From positions 2,878,799 through 2,942,798 of the forward strand of contig JANAVB010010791.1 of the NCBI GenBank assembly GCA_029216955.1: a stretch of 64,000 nucleotides of DNA. The letters run 5' to 3'. Position numbers and translations under genes: made by a program. Below are positions 1-11,900 of the stretch, piece by piece. This stretch comes from Iris pallida. Its lineage: Eukaryota; Streptophyta; Magnoliopsida; Asparagales; Iridaceae. Position 1 is the first letter of the stretch; each line of letters opens with the position of its first letter. Under the pieces are notes generated by a model. The model saw only the letters and a program-made list of their open reading frames with translations, was not told the DNA's origin and made no database searches.

Positions 1-685
1 CTTTATCGTTAGTGTCTTCACTGGAGAATCTTTTAGCTTGTACTTTGAAGGCGATAGATTTTTCTTTTGGGGTTGCCTCTTTAAAGTCTTGTAGGTCAAG
101 CTCATGACTCATGGGTTTACCCATCAGCGTCTCTAGTGACATGGTAATGAGATTCTTTCCTTCAACGATTGCTGTAGCTTTCAGATTTCAATTCTTGGTT
201 AGTCTCCCGAGCACTTTCCTGATCTTTTCATGGTTACTGTAATATTTACCAAGAGAAGATAGAGGATTAGTTATATCTCGAAAACGTGTGAACATTTGTG
301 TGATTGATTCATTTGGCTTCATCTTGAAAGCCTCATACTCTTGTGTTAGTCTGCTGATCTTGGATTCCTTCACTTGTGAAGTTTCATAAGTTACCTCAAG
401 AAGTTTTCAGATCTCGTGCAAAGTGACACATGTAGATACTCTATTGAACTTAGTCTTATCAATAGCGCAGATTGATCGCTCTTGCGTCAAAACTGCTTGT
501 CTTTTCAGAATCCGTGTATCAATCATGTGGCTTGTCCACAAGATTACCGTCATTCACTATTTTAGGTGGCTTTTTGTAGCCCTCTATGAATATAGACCAA
601 AGATTAAAAAAAATCAAGAGATTTCAGAGAAACTCATTCGTGTTTTCCAATAGGTACATTTTGTTCCATCAAATAGTGGGGGTGT
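1..685 (-). pseudogene. SIRE-like copia gag fragment
   Basis: The minus strand encodes a broken UBN2-type copia gag. The stretch around 188-373 reads ESKISRLTQEYEAF, and the same block occurs in the longer gag at 25255-27090. Homology continues through about 1-185 (corresponding to roughly 26340-26560 of that copy) and out to about 660, near the gag N-terminus. Stops and frameshifts interrupt it. No LTR or primer site of its own is visible, and it runs off the window edge. It is a dead fragment, not a host gene. Confidence 0.8.
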
Positions 686-693
686 ATTTGTGG

Positions 694-815
694 ATTGCCC
701 CACCACATCTCATGTGCACATCTCAACACAAGCAAATCTTTATGTAGAGATACTCACTTTTTGGTGTGAACAATGTGGGACTATCTTTCTAGTCTCCAAA
801 GCAAAAACACCAATG
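694..815. repeat. LTR-end fragment of the copia A family
   Basis: This segment matches the ends of the copia A LTRs at about 5773-5887 and 13982-14096, including the block gtgggactatct and the terminal aaaaacaccaa. Only the last ~120 bp of that LTR is present, directly abutting the unrelated gag fragment. It is a chimeric junction between two transposon families. Confidence 0.75.
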
Positions 816-1128
816 TGTGAGTGTATGTGTGTGTGTGTGGTAGGACATTTTTTTTGTTGCACGAGATACGTTATCTACGGACGCTTTTTCAACAAATAAA
901 AATAAAAATAGTATAAGGGAAATCTTCTTTTGTGTTTTTGCATTAGAAGCACCCTTCCATTGGTTTTTTTTTCCTATTAGTGTAAATTTGTTAGTTGTTA
1001 ATATCATTAATGACTGTAAATGAGAAACTAATTCCCAATCTAAAGAAAAAATGTCACGTTATTTGGAAAACATCCTACCATATGGTGTTTTATTTCTCGT
1101 TTTGCAATTTCGCAAAACTTTGGTCTTT
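816..1128. other. non-coding stretch, short (TG)n
   Basis: A short TG-rich run lies at about 818-840, followed by AT-rich sequence. I see no gene or recognisable repeat here; the small open frames are low complexity. Confidence 0.5.
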
Positions 1129-2075
1129 AAGGGCATGTTTGGTTCGTCGAATCTCAAGTTGAAAGTGGTGGATTTTTCACTTTTTAGCTGAACTCCGGAG
1201 AGTTCAGCCGTTTGGTTAGAGATGAAAAGAAAGTGGAATTTATTTGATATGACCGAATGCATTTTTGGGTCCCCCTTCTTTTTCCCACTTTTCACATCCC
1301 CTTTTTTTAGAGAACTTGTCATGAAACTCCCTCATGAAAGTGTCATGAAACCCTCATGAAACTGCAGCGACGACTGTCGGTGAACGCTGGAACCATTTGC
1401 GGTTGCCGGTCTTTTCGGTCGCTGGAGTACCACCAAAGCGTTCTTCGGTAGCAATCTGACCGCCCTGGCGCGTTCTCTGGCAGCAACACCAAGTCGTCAG
1501 GGTCGACGGTGAAGAGGGGGCCGTCGGGGTCGACGGTGGAGAGTGCTATCATTTATGAGTGGTGGTGGTAATGATGGAGATGTCTGGTTAGTGAAGATGA
1601 CAAAGAAAATTAAAAAAAATTCAAAGAGTGGTGGTGATGATGTCTGGAATAATTTTTTTCTTTCATTTATGTGGTTTGTGATGTGGCTAGAAGTGAGCTC
1701 TCAGAATGATGAGCTCTTGGAGTGATTAACAATTTTTTTCATTTACAATAATTTTAGTTTATATTTTAAAAAAATAGATTTACTAATTATATGTTAATTA
1801 TTATAAGTATGACATCTAATTTTATGATGTGTTTAATTATAACATTAATTTAATTCGTCTTCAATAAAAATTTTACAAATATTTCTCTAACAATTTTGAT
1901 AGTTAATGTTTTTTTTTGGGTTTAATTATGGAAATTAATTTAATTATGGGTTACCATATCTCCAACCCCAACATCCACGTGAACTCCTTTTTTCCACTTT
2001 CAATAACCATCCAAACAACGAACTCATTTTTCTTCCACTTGAAGAGACAAAAGTATTCTATCCAAATACATTTTA
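1129..2075. mobile_element. possible MITE (Harbinger-like ends)
   Basis: The left end reads TTAAGGGCATGTTTGG. The reverse complement of the right end reads TTAAAATGTATTTGG, so the two ends are roughly inverted and next to TTA/TAA. Ends of the type GGG-N-TGTTTGG are common among plant PIF/Harbinger-like MITEs. The inside is non-coding, with a GC-rich block at about 1370-1530. The end match is imperfect and the target duplication is uncertain, so this is a weak call. Confidence 0.3.
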
Positions 2076-2581
2076 AAATTGCTACAAGTGCACTGCAACT
2101 CAATATGATGTAAGTGTCACTTTACACTTTCAAAAAGTTATTTTGAGACCAGGAAACTTGTGTTTTGTTATGATGCTCAATTCCGAAGAAGTGCATTTTT
2201 GTTGGTTCTACAAACAGATTGAAGAACCAGAAGGTCATCATCAGCTGTGATGTTGTATTCATGAAATAGCCAAATAAAACTACAGGGAGGGCAAGAACAG
2301 AAACATTGTTCTCCAAGACAGATTCTTCTCCTCATTGTTCTCGAAGTTCAAGTTCACAAACTCCAAAGAAAACAAGAATGAAGAAACACTCTACACAGGA
2401 AGCAACAATGGACACAGTTATGTACTGATTAGTTCCAAATAAGTTCAATGCTCTCCATTAACAAATTTCTGATGCATCATTGCAACACAAAAGAGAGCTT
2501 GCCTTTTAAACCACAGGCAACAAGAGATAATGCTCTCTCTCTCTCTCTACCTAACAACAATACAAGTATGCTAAAAACTTT
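2076..2581 (-). other. probable 3' UTR and downstream of SINAT gene
   Basis: This is AT-rich non-coding sequence directly downstream, on the minus strand, of the SINAT stop codon at 2584-2582. It holds a short (CT)n run at about 2531-2548. I cannot place the polyadenylation site with confidence. Confidence 0.4.
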
Positions 2582-2902
2582 TCATCGTTCCTTCAATATT
2601 CTTCCGGTGACCCTCAGCTTCAGCTCCTTACGATCGCCGCCGGAGAAGAACAGTGCAATGTTGCGCTGGATGACGAGGCCATCGTAGCTGTCGCGGACTT
2701 TCCTGTGGCTGTCCCTTATGCTTCTTGGCACCCCTTGCCAGACCATCTTGCGCCCGTTGGCTCCGACCTCGAGGGTGTAGCTGTAGTTTTTGGCTTCACT
2801 GTCATCCCCCATGAAGCGCAAGAATGCTATGTACACGGGGGCCATGCCGAGTTGAAATGCCTCAAAATGCAGGCAGAAATACTGCCCGAAGCAACTGAAA
2901 AC
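2582..2902 (-). CDS. SINAT: SINAT exon 3 (SINA substrate-binding domain)
   Basis: The exon starts after the acceptor ...cggtcag with GTTTTC (Val-Phe), in phase with the end of exon 2 (…TWMLT). It encodes residues 200-305 of the substrate-binding/dimerisation domain and stops with TGA at 2584-2582. All 106 codons are open and family-like. Confidence 0.93.
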   Translation of the reverse strand, partial: VFSCFGQYFCLHFEAFQLGMAPVYIAFLRFMGDDSEAKNYSYTLEVGANGRKMVWQGVPRSIRDSHRKVRDSYDGLVIQRNIALFFSGGDRKELKLRVTGRILKER

Positions 2903-5900
2903 CTGACCGATCAATAATACAGTACAAAACTTGAGAAGTGGTGGTGCATATTATCCAATCTAATACTCATGAATGCATTTACAATTTTACAATCTAATAT
3001 TCATGGCCTGATGAAGAGCGCATGTTAATACTCATGAATGCATTTCGTTATCCAATCTAATACTCATGAATGCATTTCCACAAAAGCAAGGAAAGGCTTC
3101 CATAAAAGCGGAAAGAATAATTTGACCCTTTCTTGAACCATTTTCACTACTTCTAAAGGAGGTTTCCGCAGATCCAAGGATGCAAAAGAGAAACTCTAAT
3201 TATCTCTAGAGAGATTCAAGGTTAGTGTTCTATGTCTTCGTTCAATGTTCCTAGAGATACGAACAAATGTGACGAGGAATGGGGATTTAAGTTCAACTAA
3301 TCTAATTTTACAATTAGGATTTGTAGGAGGTTTAATTAGGGAGCAAGTTCTTTATATTAATTAAACAAAAAGTGGTGGAAGGAAATTGGCTTTGAAATTA
3401 ACTTGCACAATTTACTCAGAAGAGAGCAATTCAGCCACAAGTCTTGGATAAAGGCACAAACTCCGAGTACGAGGAAGAGGCCTTCAACACGTGCTTAGAC
3501 TCCTCAAGTTATAGTGCACAACTCGTTGTCAAGGAAGATCGCACCTGTGTACACAAGAACGATATAGTCGATCCATAGTTCGGCCTCTTGGTTGATTGTT
3601 CGTCTCTGAGACGTTGTCAATTGAAAAGAATTGCTCGTCAATTGAAGGAAATTGCTTGAACGGTCCTCCAAGCAAAGCATCGGATCATTCGACGAAGATG
3701 TCGGTGAAAGTTTAGTACAATAGAAGAGAAGAACACTCATTAACCTCATTGATTTCACATGGGTTTAAAAGTATATTGTATTCTCATTCATTCTTTATCT
3801 CTTCTATAATTCTTCCACTCCTTTTAGAGCCATACAACTCAGCCATAAGAAAACACAAAATAATTCAACGGATAAACAAATAACCCTAAAAAAGATAAGC
3901 TTCACCCAAAACTAACCTCAAGATAAACAAATAATAACAAAGATAAACACCTAATCTAGTGGGAGATAAAATCCCAATCCAAAAATGGTAAAGGTGTTAG
4001 AAGATCTCTTCATAATAAATATATCTCAACTTCTCAACCAAAATATCTTGCGTAGCTTTTGCAAATTTAACTAGTCGAAAACTCGAATTCTTTCCTTCAC
4101 CATGCCACCTCTTGGACAAGTTTGATCCCCGTAAGTCTCCCCGGCTTAGAAGATTCACCACATGGTGGATGGAGGTGAAGATACTCTGCTAATACATCAA
4201 GGTCTAGCTTCTGGAGCTCATCCACAGTCAGCCACGAATAGTCAGACTCTGATTGTCCATGCCAGCGTACTAAAAAACATTGGTAGCCTCCGTCTATAGT
4301 GGAAACTATCTTGTCATCGATAACATACTCAATCGCAAGTCTCGTATACCTCCAATGTGGTAATAGTGGTAGAGGCAGTGCTACCGGTCCGGGCACGATA
4401 CCATATTGTCCACAGGTTGAGAGTAAACCTGGAGATCCTGTAGGGTCATAATCATAAAAAATACCATAGGCTCATAAAATGACGTTAGCTCATCCAAATT
4501 GAACACATGGCTGATCCCCATATCCTGTGGAATGTCCAGCTCATATACATTCGAGCCAATCCTCCATAGAACTAGGTAAGGACCTATCCTTGTGTCATGC
4601 AATTTTTTCAGAGTTCCACGAGGGAACGTCTCTGGTCTCACTCGTACTACTATCTCATCACCAATAGCACATTCCTGCAATCTCCTGCGACCATCAGCTG
4701 CCAATTTATACAAATTATTGCTCATAGCTAATCTTCGACGAATCTCAATATTAGGTCATGGATATGTTGTGTAAAAGCCTCGACAAACATGTTATACTGA
4801 GTTTTAGTAGTGTAAGTAAAAGATTTATAGGGTTCCTAGGTTGGACTCCATTGACAACCTCAAATGGACTCAACCTTGTGGACCTATTGATCGAACTATT
4901 GTACACAAACTTTGCCATCGATAAGACAATATTCCAAGTAGCTAGGCGGTCACCAACTAAACACCTCACCAAATTGCCTAGTCTCCTATTGACAACTTTA
5001 GTCTGATCATCCGTCTGCTAGTGGTAAGTAGTCGATTGTTAGTGCCGAGGCACAATTTTCGATGGAAAATTCTGAAACTGAAACAATTGTAAAGACAACG
5101 TTTCAAATGCAACACCTTAAAGAAGATGTGCAACAGAGATCCTGGAGGATTCTGAATTACGAGGATCTAAAAAGATTCTACGTAATACACAAAAAATCTA
5201 AAGAGACTTTTGTGCAAGCGACTATCGGCAGTAGAGCTTCTAAAAAGAAGTTACTGTAAAAGGCAACAGCAGCGATGACAGGCGAGAATGAGATGCTGGG
5301 GTGAATGAACCACCGTTGCTTAAAGCTTTATTCGCCCCACACGAGCACGAACAGCTTCCAGGAACCAGCAAGTTCACGAAGAACTTCTGGAACGCTCGTA
5401 AGTCAATATTTGAGACTTGAACGGGCTTCCTGGACTTTACAGACTCCCTTCACACTCTTCTTGGTGCATCTTTCAAAGGAGGCCAAGGGGCTCTATTTAT
5501 AGAGTGGAGTTGAGACTTCACCTCTTCTCCTATCCGATGTGGGACTAAAATACCAATACTCAAAAATAGAGTTTGATATTTTAGATCATCCCACAATCAG
5601 CATAGAAGTGTGCCAGTCCACGCCTACCCCCCGAACACTCTCGTGCATGCACGAGACATCCTGGAGTCCGTGTCCGAGTCCGAGTCCGCACAACAAAAAT
5701 TAACTTGCATCCTTGTTGGATTTAATCCTTTTTCCTTCTAGGAAAATACTTCCACATGGCACACACTTGTGCCCCACTACACCTCATGTGCACACCTCAA
5801 CACAAGCAATGCATTATATTGAGATACTCACCATTTGGTGTAGCCGATGTGGGACTATCTTTTCTAGTCCAAAGGCAAAAACACCAATAATCCCCCACAT

Positions 5901-8900
5901 ATCTCAATATATGGGTTGAGCGTTCCCCACAGTGACTGTCCATCATGCATTAGGAGAGATGTCGCTACGACTTGAATCTTCCCGCATAGGTTAAATAACA
6001 GCATGATACAAGAATGGACTAAGCCTTGAATTCTGCACCATAACTGCAATTCTTCCTACTCACATAATGACATCAACTGTGCTTCTGGCTGCACCTTGAA
6101 GGCCCTGTGCCAGCCTGGTTTCAGTGTATAATTTTGGGCGTCTACAAGTTTACCCTCAAGAGACGGCCTGATATCTCTTTCCATACACTATAGGTGAGTT
6201 CTTTATTAAAGAGATATGGCATGAAGCCTTGCGCTTCCTTGCGGTGCTACGCCGCAATGACATGGCCTGAAGCCGAGGCATTACCCCTACCTGGGAACCT
6301 CATCGTAGTGTCATACTACTGTAGCATGAGGTCACAAGCCTCTTTGTAGTGCCAAACTACCCAGCATGAAGCCTAAGGCTTCCTTGCGGTGTTATGCCGC
6401 AACGACATGGCTTGCAATGCCGAGGCTTTACCCCTACCTGGGTACCTCATCGTGGTGTCGTGCCACTGTAACATGGGGCCATCCTCCCCTTTGTAGTGCT
6501 GTCTACAACTCTTTAATTACGTCATACAGCATTAGGCTACCTGCCTATTTGCGGTGCTACGCCGCTATAACTTGGCTTGCAAAGCCGAGGCATTACCCCT
6601 ACCTGGGAACCTCATGGTGGAGTCACCCCACTGTAGCATGGAGTTTCACTCCTTGTAGTGCTGCTCTACCGTGCTTCCTGTAAAACACACCAGGCATTCA
6701 CTCTGCCTGAGAACTCATTAAGGCGTTTAAGCCAACCTTCCACAGGATCTGTTTTTTCCGCAGAAAATACATAGTAGACAACAGTGGTTATGGGTCCGTA
6801 TCCCTTTCATGTTCCAGAGAACAAGTACCCACTGTTACCTGATAGTTTCCCAGTCAGTGATCCTCCTTTGAACCAAAAGTTAGATGCCTAGTAGATTTCT
6901 CTTTGAACTAATAGCATAAAACTTTATGGTAGGATTACAAAGACACACTATCAGAATGCCTTCAAGCCCATTTTATAAGTTGTGTCATCGACCAGCTGGC
7001 GCTTGAGGCCCTTGGTGAACGGATCCGCCAGGTTCTCCTGACTCCGAACATCAATCACTGCAATAACACCTCTTGATAAGATCGTGTACTGCTCTGTGCT
7101 TCAACCGCACCGTTCTCTTCTTCCCGTTGAAGAGTTCATTTGATGCCACTGCTGCTGCCGCCTGGTTGTCACAGTATATCGGTATTGTCGGTATCTGAGC
7201 CCCAACCACCGGAAGATCATACATGAGCTCCCGAAGCCACTCTGCTTCATCTGCAGCAGCATCCAATGCAAAGAATTCAGATTCCATGGAGGAGCGAGAT
7301 AACATAGTCTGCTTCTTCGACTTCCACGATATAGCAGCTCCGCCCATGGCGAATACGAATCCACCTGTGGAATACTCGCTCTCCATATCTGAACACCAGC
7401 TAGCATCACTGAAGCCTTCCACTACTGACGGATCTCCGCTGTAGAAAAGTGCATATGTCTGAGTTTTCTTGAGATATCTCATAACACGCTTCACAGCTTT
7501 CCAGTGCTCAACGCCTGGATTGCTAGTGAACCGACTCAGCAATCCCACGGCAAAAGCTATGTCAGGCCTTGTGGCAGTAGTAGCGTACATCAAGCTTCCG
7601 ATGACGCTAGCGTACTCCAACTGCCTGACGCTTTCCCTCGAATTTGGCTCCAGCTTCTGATCACTCCGGTACGGTGTATCAATTATAGGAAGATCTTGAT
7701 ACCCGTAGCGAGTGAGCATCTTCTCAATATAATGAGATTGTGACAGCGCTATTCCAGTGCCTGTCCGGATGATCTTGAGCCCCAAGATTACGTCGGCATC
7801 CCCCAAGTCCTTCATACTGAACTTGGTCGAGAGGAATTTCTTTGTCTCCGTGATGCAGCTTAAATCCGTACCTAGGATTAGCATGTCGTCCACGTAAAGA
7901 CAAACGATTACTCCTCTTCCGTCAGCAAACTTCGTATAGACACACTTGTCTGTTTCACTGACCCTGTAGCCATTTGACCTTATCACCTAGTCAAACTTCT
8001 CATGCCACATTTTGGGAGCTTATTTCAAACCATACAGAGACTTCATCAACTTGCAGACTTTGTCTTCCAGACCTCTGACGACAAAACCTTCTGGTTGTTG
8101 CATGTAGATCTCTTCGGTCAGCTCGCCATTAAGGAATGCCGTTTTCACATCCATCTGATGTATCACCAGCTTGTGTATTGCTGCTAGAGCAATTAACAAT
8201 CTGATGGTTGTCATCCGAGCTACTGGAGCATAAGTGTCAAAGTAGTCGATCCCCTGCTTCTGAGCAAACCCCTTGGCCACTAGCCTGGCCTTGAACTTGT
8301 CAATGGTTCCATCTGCTTTCATCTTCTTCTTGAAGATCCATTTGCATCCGATGGATCTTGCTCCTTCTGGCAGGTCAACCAATACCCATGTGTTGTTGGA
8401 GGTGATTGAGTCAATCTCGTTGTCTATCGCCTCCTTCCAGAATACAGCATCTCTGGTCTTTATCGCCTCATCATAGGTAAGCGGATCTGCTTCCACATGA
8501 TAGGTGACGAAGTCATCTCCGAAGTCTTTCGGCCTCCTCGTTCGCTTAGATGACGGCTCAGCGAGTTCTGGTTCAGCTCGTGTCTCCTTGACGACAGCTT
8601 CATCTAGGACTACTGGTTCATTAAAGACTTCTGTCTGCTTTGTACCCTCATCATTCTCCGGAAGATCCGCGAGAACAACATTCTTGTGTTTTGCAAACTT
8701 GTCTTCAAAGTATTCAGCATCGCGAGATTCGATGATATGGTTTGACTTGATATCAAGGAATCTCCGAGCATCACTCTTCTCGGCATACCCCAAGAAGATC
8801 GCCTTCGTAGTCCTTGTCCCCAGCTTCTGAATCTTCAGATCCGGAAGCTTCACATAAGCCAAACACCCCCACACTCGAATGACATTCAAGTTAGGTCTGA

Positions 8901-11900
8901 CTTTGAACCAGAGTTCATGAGAAGTTATGTCGAAAGTTGCATATGGCACTCTGTTCAGAATGAACGTTGCCGTTAGTGCAGCTTCTCCCCAGTAGCACTT
9001 TGGAAGACCCGCAGTCAACAGCATGGAATTCATCATCTCTGTCAACGTTCTGTTCTTCCTTTCTGCTACTCCATTGGATTGAGGAGAGTACGGAGCCGTC
9101 GTCTCATTGATGATTTCATGTTCTTTGCAGAATGATAAGAATTCATGAGACCGATACTCCCCGCCTCGATCACTCCTTAACCTCTTGAGTTGTTGTCCAG
9201 TTTGCCGCTCAGCCTCGGCCCTGAACTCCTTGAACTTCTCGAATGCTTCGTCTTTAGACTTGAGCAAGTAGACGAAAGCGTACTTTGAGAAGTCATCGAT
9301 GAAAGTAATAAAATACTTCATCCCGGCCTTTGTAAAGAATTGTTTGAAGTCACAGATATCTGAGTGAACCAACTCCAGAAGATCTGTGCTTCGATGGACC
9401 CTGTGAAAGGGTTTTCTTGTGATCTTCGTCTGAGCACATACTTCGCATTTCTCTACCTTACCCCCACACTTGGAGATAAGTCCTAGACTAGACATTCTGT
9501 TAATCCTTTTACAATGAACATGTCATAGCCTATTATGCCACAACTCAAGAGAATAATCAGAAAAAGTGATTGCATTTATATTATCATGCTGGGTTACAAC
9601 AAGCTGAATCTTGTACATTCCTTCAGTTTGGAAAGCTTTCCCGAATAATGTACCCTTCTTGGACATCACCAACTGGCCAGCATTGATGTCCATCCTCAAG
9701 CCTGCGTTGCAGAGCAGACTTCCAGAGATCAGGTTCTTAGCAATTACTGGAACATGCTTCACACCTTGAAGCGTCAGAGTGTTCCCCGATGTGAGTTTCA
9801 GCTCCACCGTCCCGATCCCTAGTACTTCAGCTTGTGCCTGGTTTGCCATTATGACCTTCTCTGAAGTTGGCTCATAAGAGACGAACCAGTCCTTGTCTGA
9901 ACAGACATGGCAGGTCGCACCAGTGTCTATCCACCAGTCCAAGTCAGCCCCCACAGTTGCAACCTGTGCTATCATGGCAACTAGATTAGTAACCATAGAA
10001 ACCTTATTAGGCTCACCTTGTTCTTTGGGCTTGGACTTGCATTCGGATTTGCAGTGGCCCTTCTTGCCACAATTGAAGCAAGTCACATGGGACTTGGACT
10101 TCTGCTGCTTGAAAGCAGGACCCTTCACTTTCAGATTCGTGAAGTCCTTCTTTTTGCGATGAGAAGCAGCCTGCTTCCCCTGGTATTCTCTGGTTTGGAC
10201 CAGATTTGCCTTCGCCAGTTGCTTGGACAGAGTATCCATCATCTGTTGAGAGTGCATCTCGTCCTCAACATGGATCTCTTGCAAGAAATCTTCCAAGCTA
10301 ATTTCCATCTTCTTTCGATGCATCCTTGCATAGAAGTTGCTCCATTCTGTAGGAAGTTTCACGACGATCCCTCCAACGACAAACTTGTCGATGAGGGGCA
10401 TGTTCTCGTCTTCTAGTTTCTGACGCAACTTCAGAAACTCCTTCACTTGGGGCAACATCGACTTCTCGTCTTCGAAGGTCCACTTGTGGTATTTTTTCTA
10501 CCATGAAGATCTTGGACCGGTTCTCATCATCTTCATAGAGCTTTCCCAAGGAGTCTCATATCTCTTTGGCAGAAGTCTTCTTTGAGTAGGACTCTGCCAG
10601 AGAGTCTTCCATGGAATTGAGTATCAGTAGTTTACATATACTGTTTTCTCTCTTCCACTTCGCTTGCTTGGTCGTAGCAGCGGCCACAGCCGCAGCAGAT
10701 CCAGTGGTAGGAACGATCGGTTCTCCTTCTGACAGCACGTGATCAACATTCACGAGTTGAAGAATTAAAGTGACCTTTAGTCTCCATATCTGGAAGTGTT
10801 CGCCATCGAATTTCTCCAACTTGTTAAAGCCGGTATCGATGAGCGAAGTACGAGAGTTATCCATCTTCTCAATAAAGCTTTGAGATTGTTAGTGCCGAGG
10901 CACAATTTTCGATAGAAAATTCTGAAACTGAAACAATTGTAAAGACAACGTTTCAAATGCAACACCTTAAAGAAGATGTGCAACAGAGATTCTGGAGGAT
11001 TCTGAATTACGAGGATCTAAAAAGATTCTACGTAATACACAAAAAATCTAAAGAGACTTTTGTGCAAGCGACTATCGGCAGTAGAGCTTCTAAAAAGAAG
11101 TTACTGTAAAAGGCAACAGCAGCGATGACAGGCGAGAATGAGATGCTGGGGTGAATGAACCACCGTTGCTTAAAGCTTTATTTGCCCCACACGAGCACGA
11201 ACAGCTTCCAGGAACCAGCAAGTTCACGAAGAACTTCTGGACCGCTCGTAAGTCAATATTTGAGACTTGAACGGGCTTCCTGGACTTTACAGACTCCCTT
11301 CACTCTCTTCTTGGTGCATCTTTCAAAGGAGGCCAAGGGGCTCTATTTATAGAGTGGAGTTGAGACTTCACCTCTTCTCCTATCCGATGTGGAACTAAAA
11401 TACCAATACTCAAAAATAGAGTTTGATATTTTAGATCATCCCACAATCAGCATAGAAGTGTGCCAGTCCACGCCTACCCCCCGAACACTCCCGTGCATGC
11501 ACGAGACATCCTGGAGTCCGTGTCCGAGTCCGAGTCCGCACAACAAAAATTAACTTGCATCCTTGTTGGATTTAATCCTTTTTCCTTCTAGAAAAATACT
11601 TCCACATGGCACAAACTTGTGCCCCACTGTCACGCCCCGCTCCCGTAGGAGCGATCGTCCTCGCTAAGGCGTGATGCCGCACGAGCCCAGATTGCGCTCG
11701 TGCAAGGCGGGTTCCATAACGGCCGATTACAGCGGCTGCGACGGGGTCGTCGCACAGAAGTCCCAAGTAGAGACATTGAACACGCAGCGAAAATTTAGAA
11801 CAAACACAAGTTATCCAAAAGAAGCTCTTTTATTGATATTGAAACAACGGTTACATTGGGGGCACAAGGCCATGATTACAATTACTCAGATGCACTCGTC

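Noticed and set aside
1343..1552. GC-rich frame suggesting a gene
   Set aside because: Short, no domain, inside a probable MITE; composition alone is not evidence of coding.
3504..3758. 84-codon frame in SINAT intron 2
   Set aside because: No family resemblance, ends against the gypsy LTR, and lies in intron sequence.
4097..5036. Chromodomain frame as a host chromatin gene
   Set aside because: It is directly preceded by integrase sequence and bounded by LTRs; it is the C-terminus of a gypsy polyprotein.
6366..6683. 105-codon frame with repeated WLA-PR-YPYLGTS motif
   Set aside because: It is the tandem repeat of the copia A 3' untranslated region read on the opposite strand.
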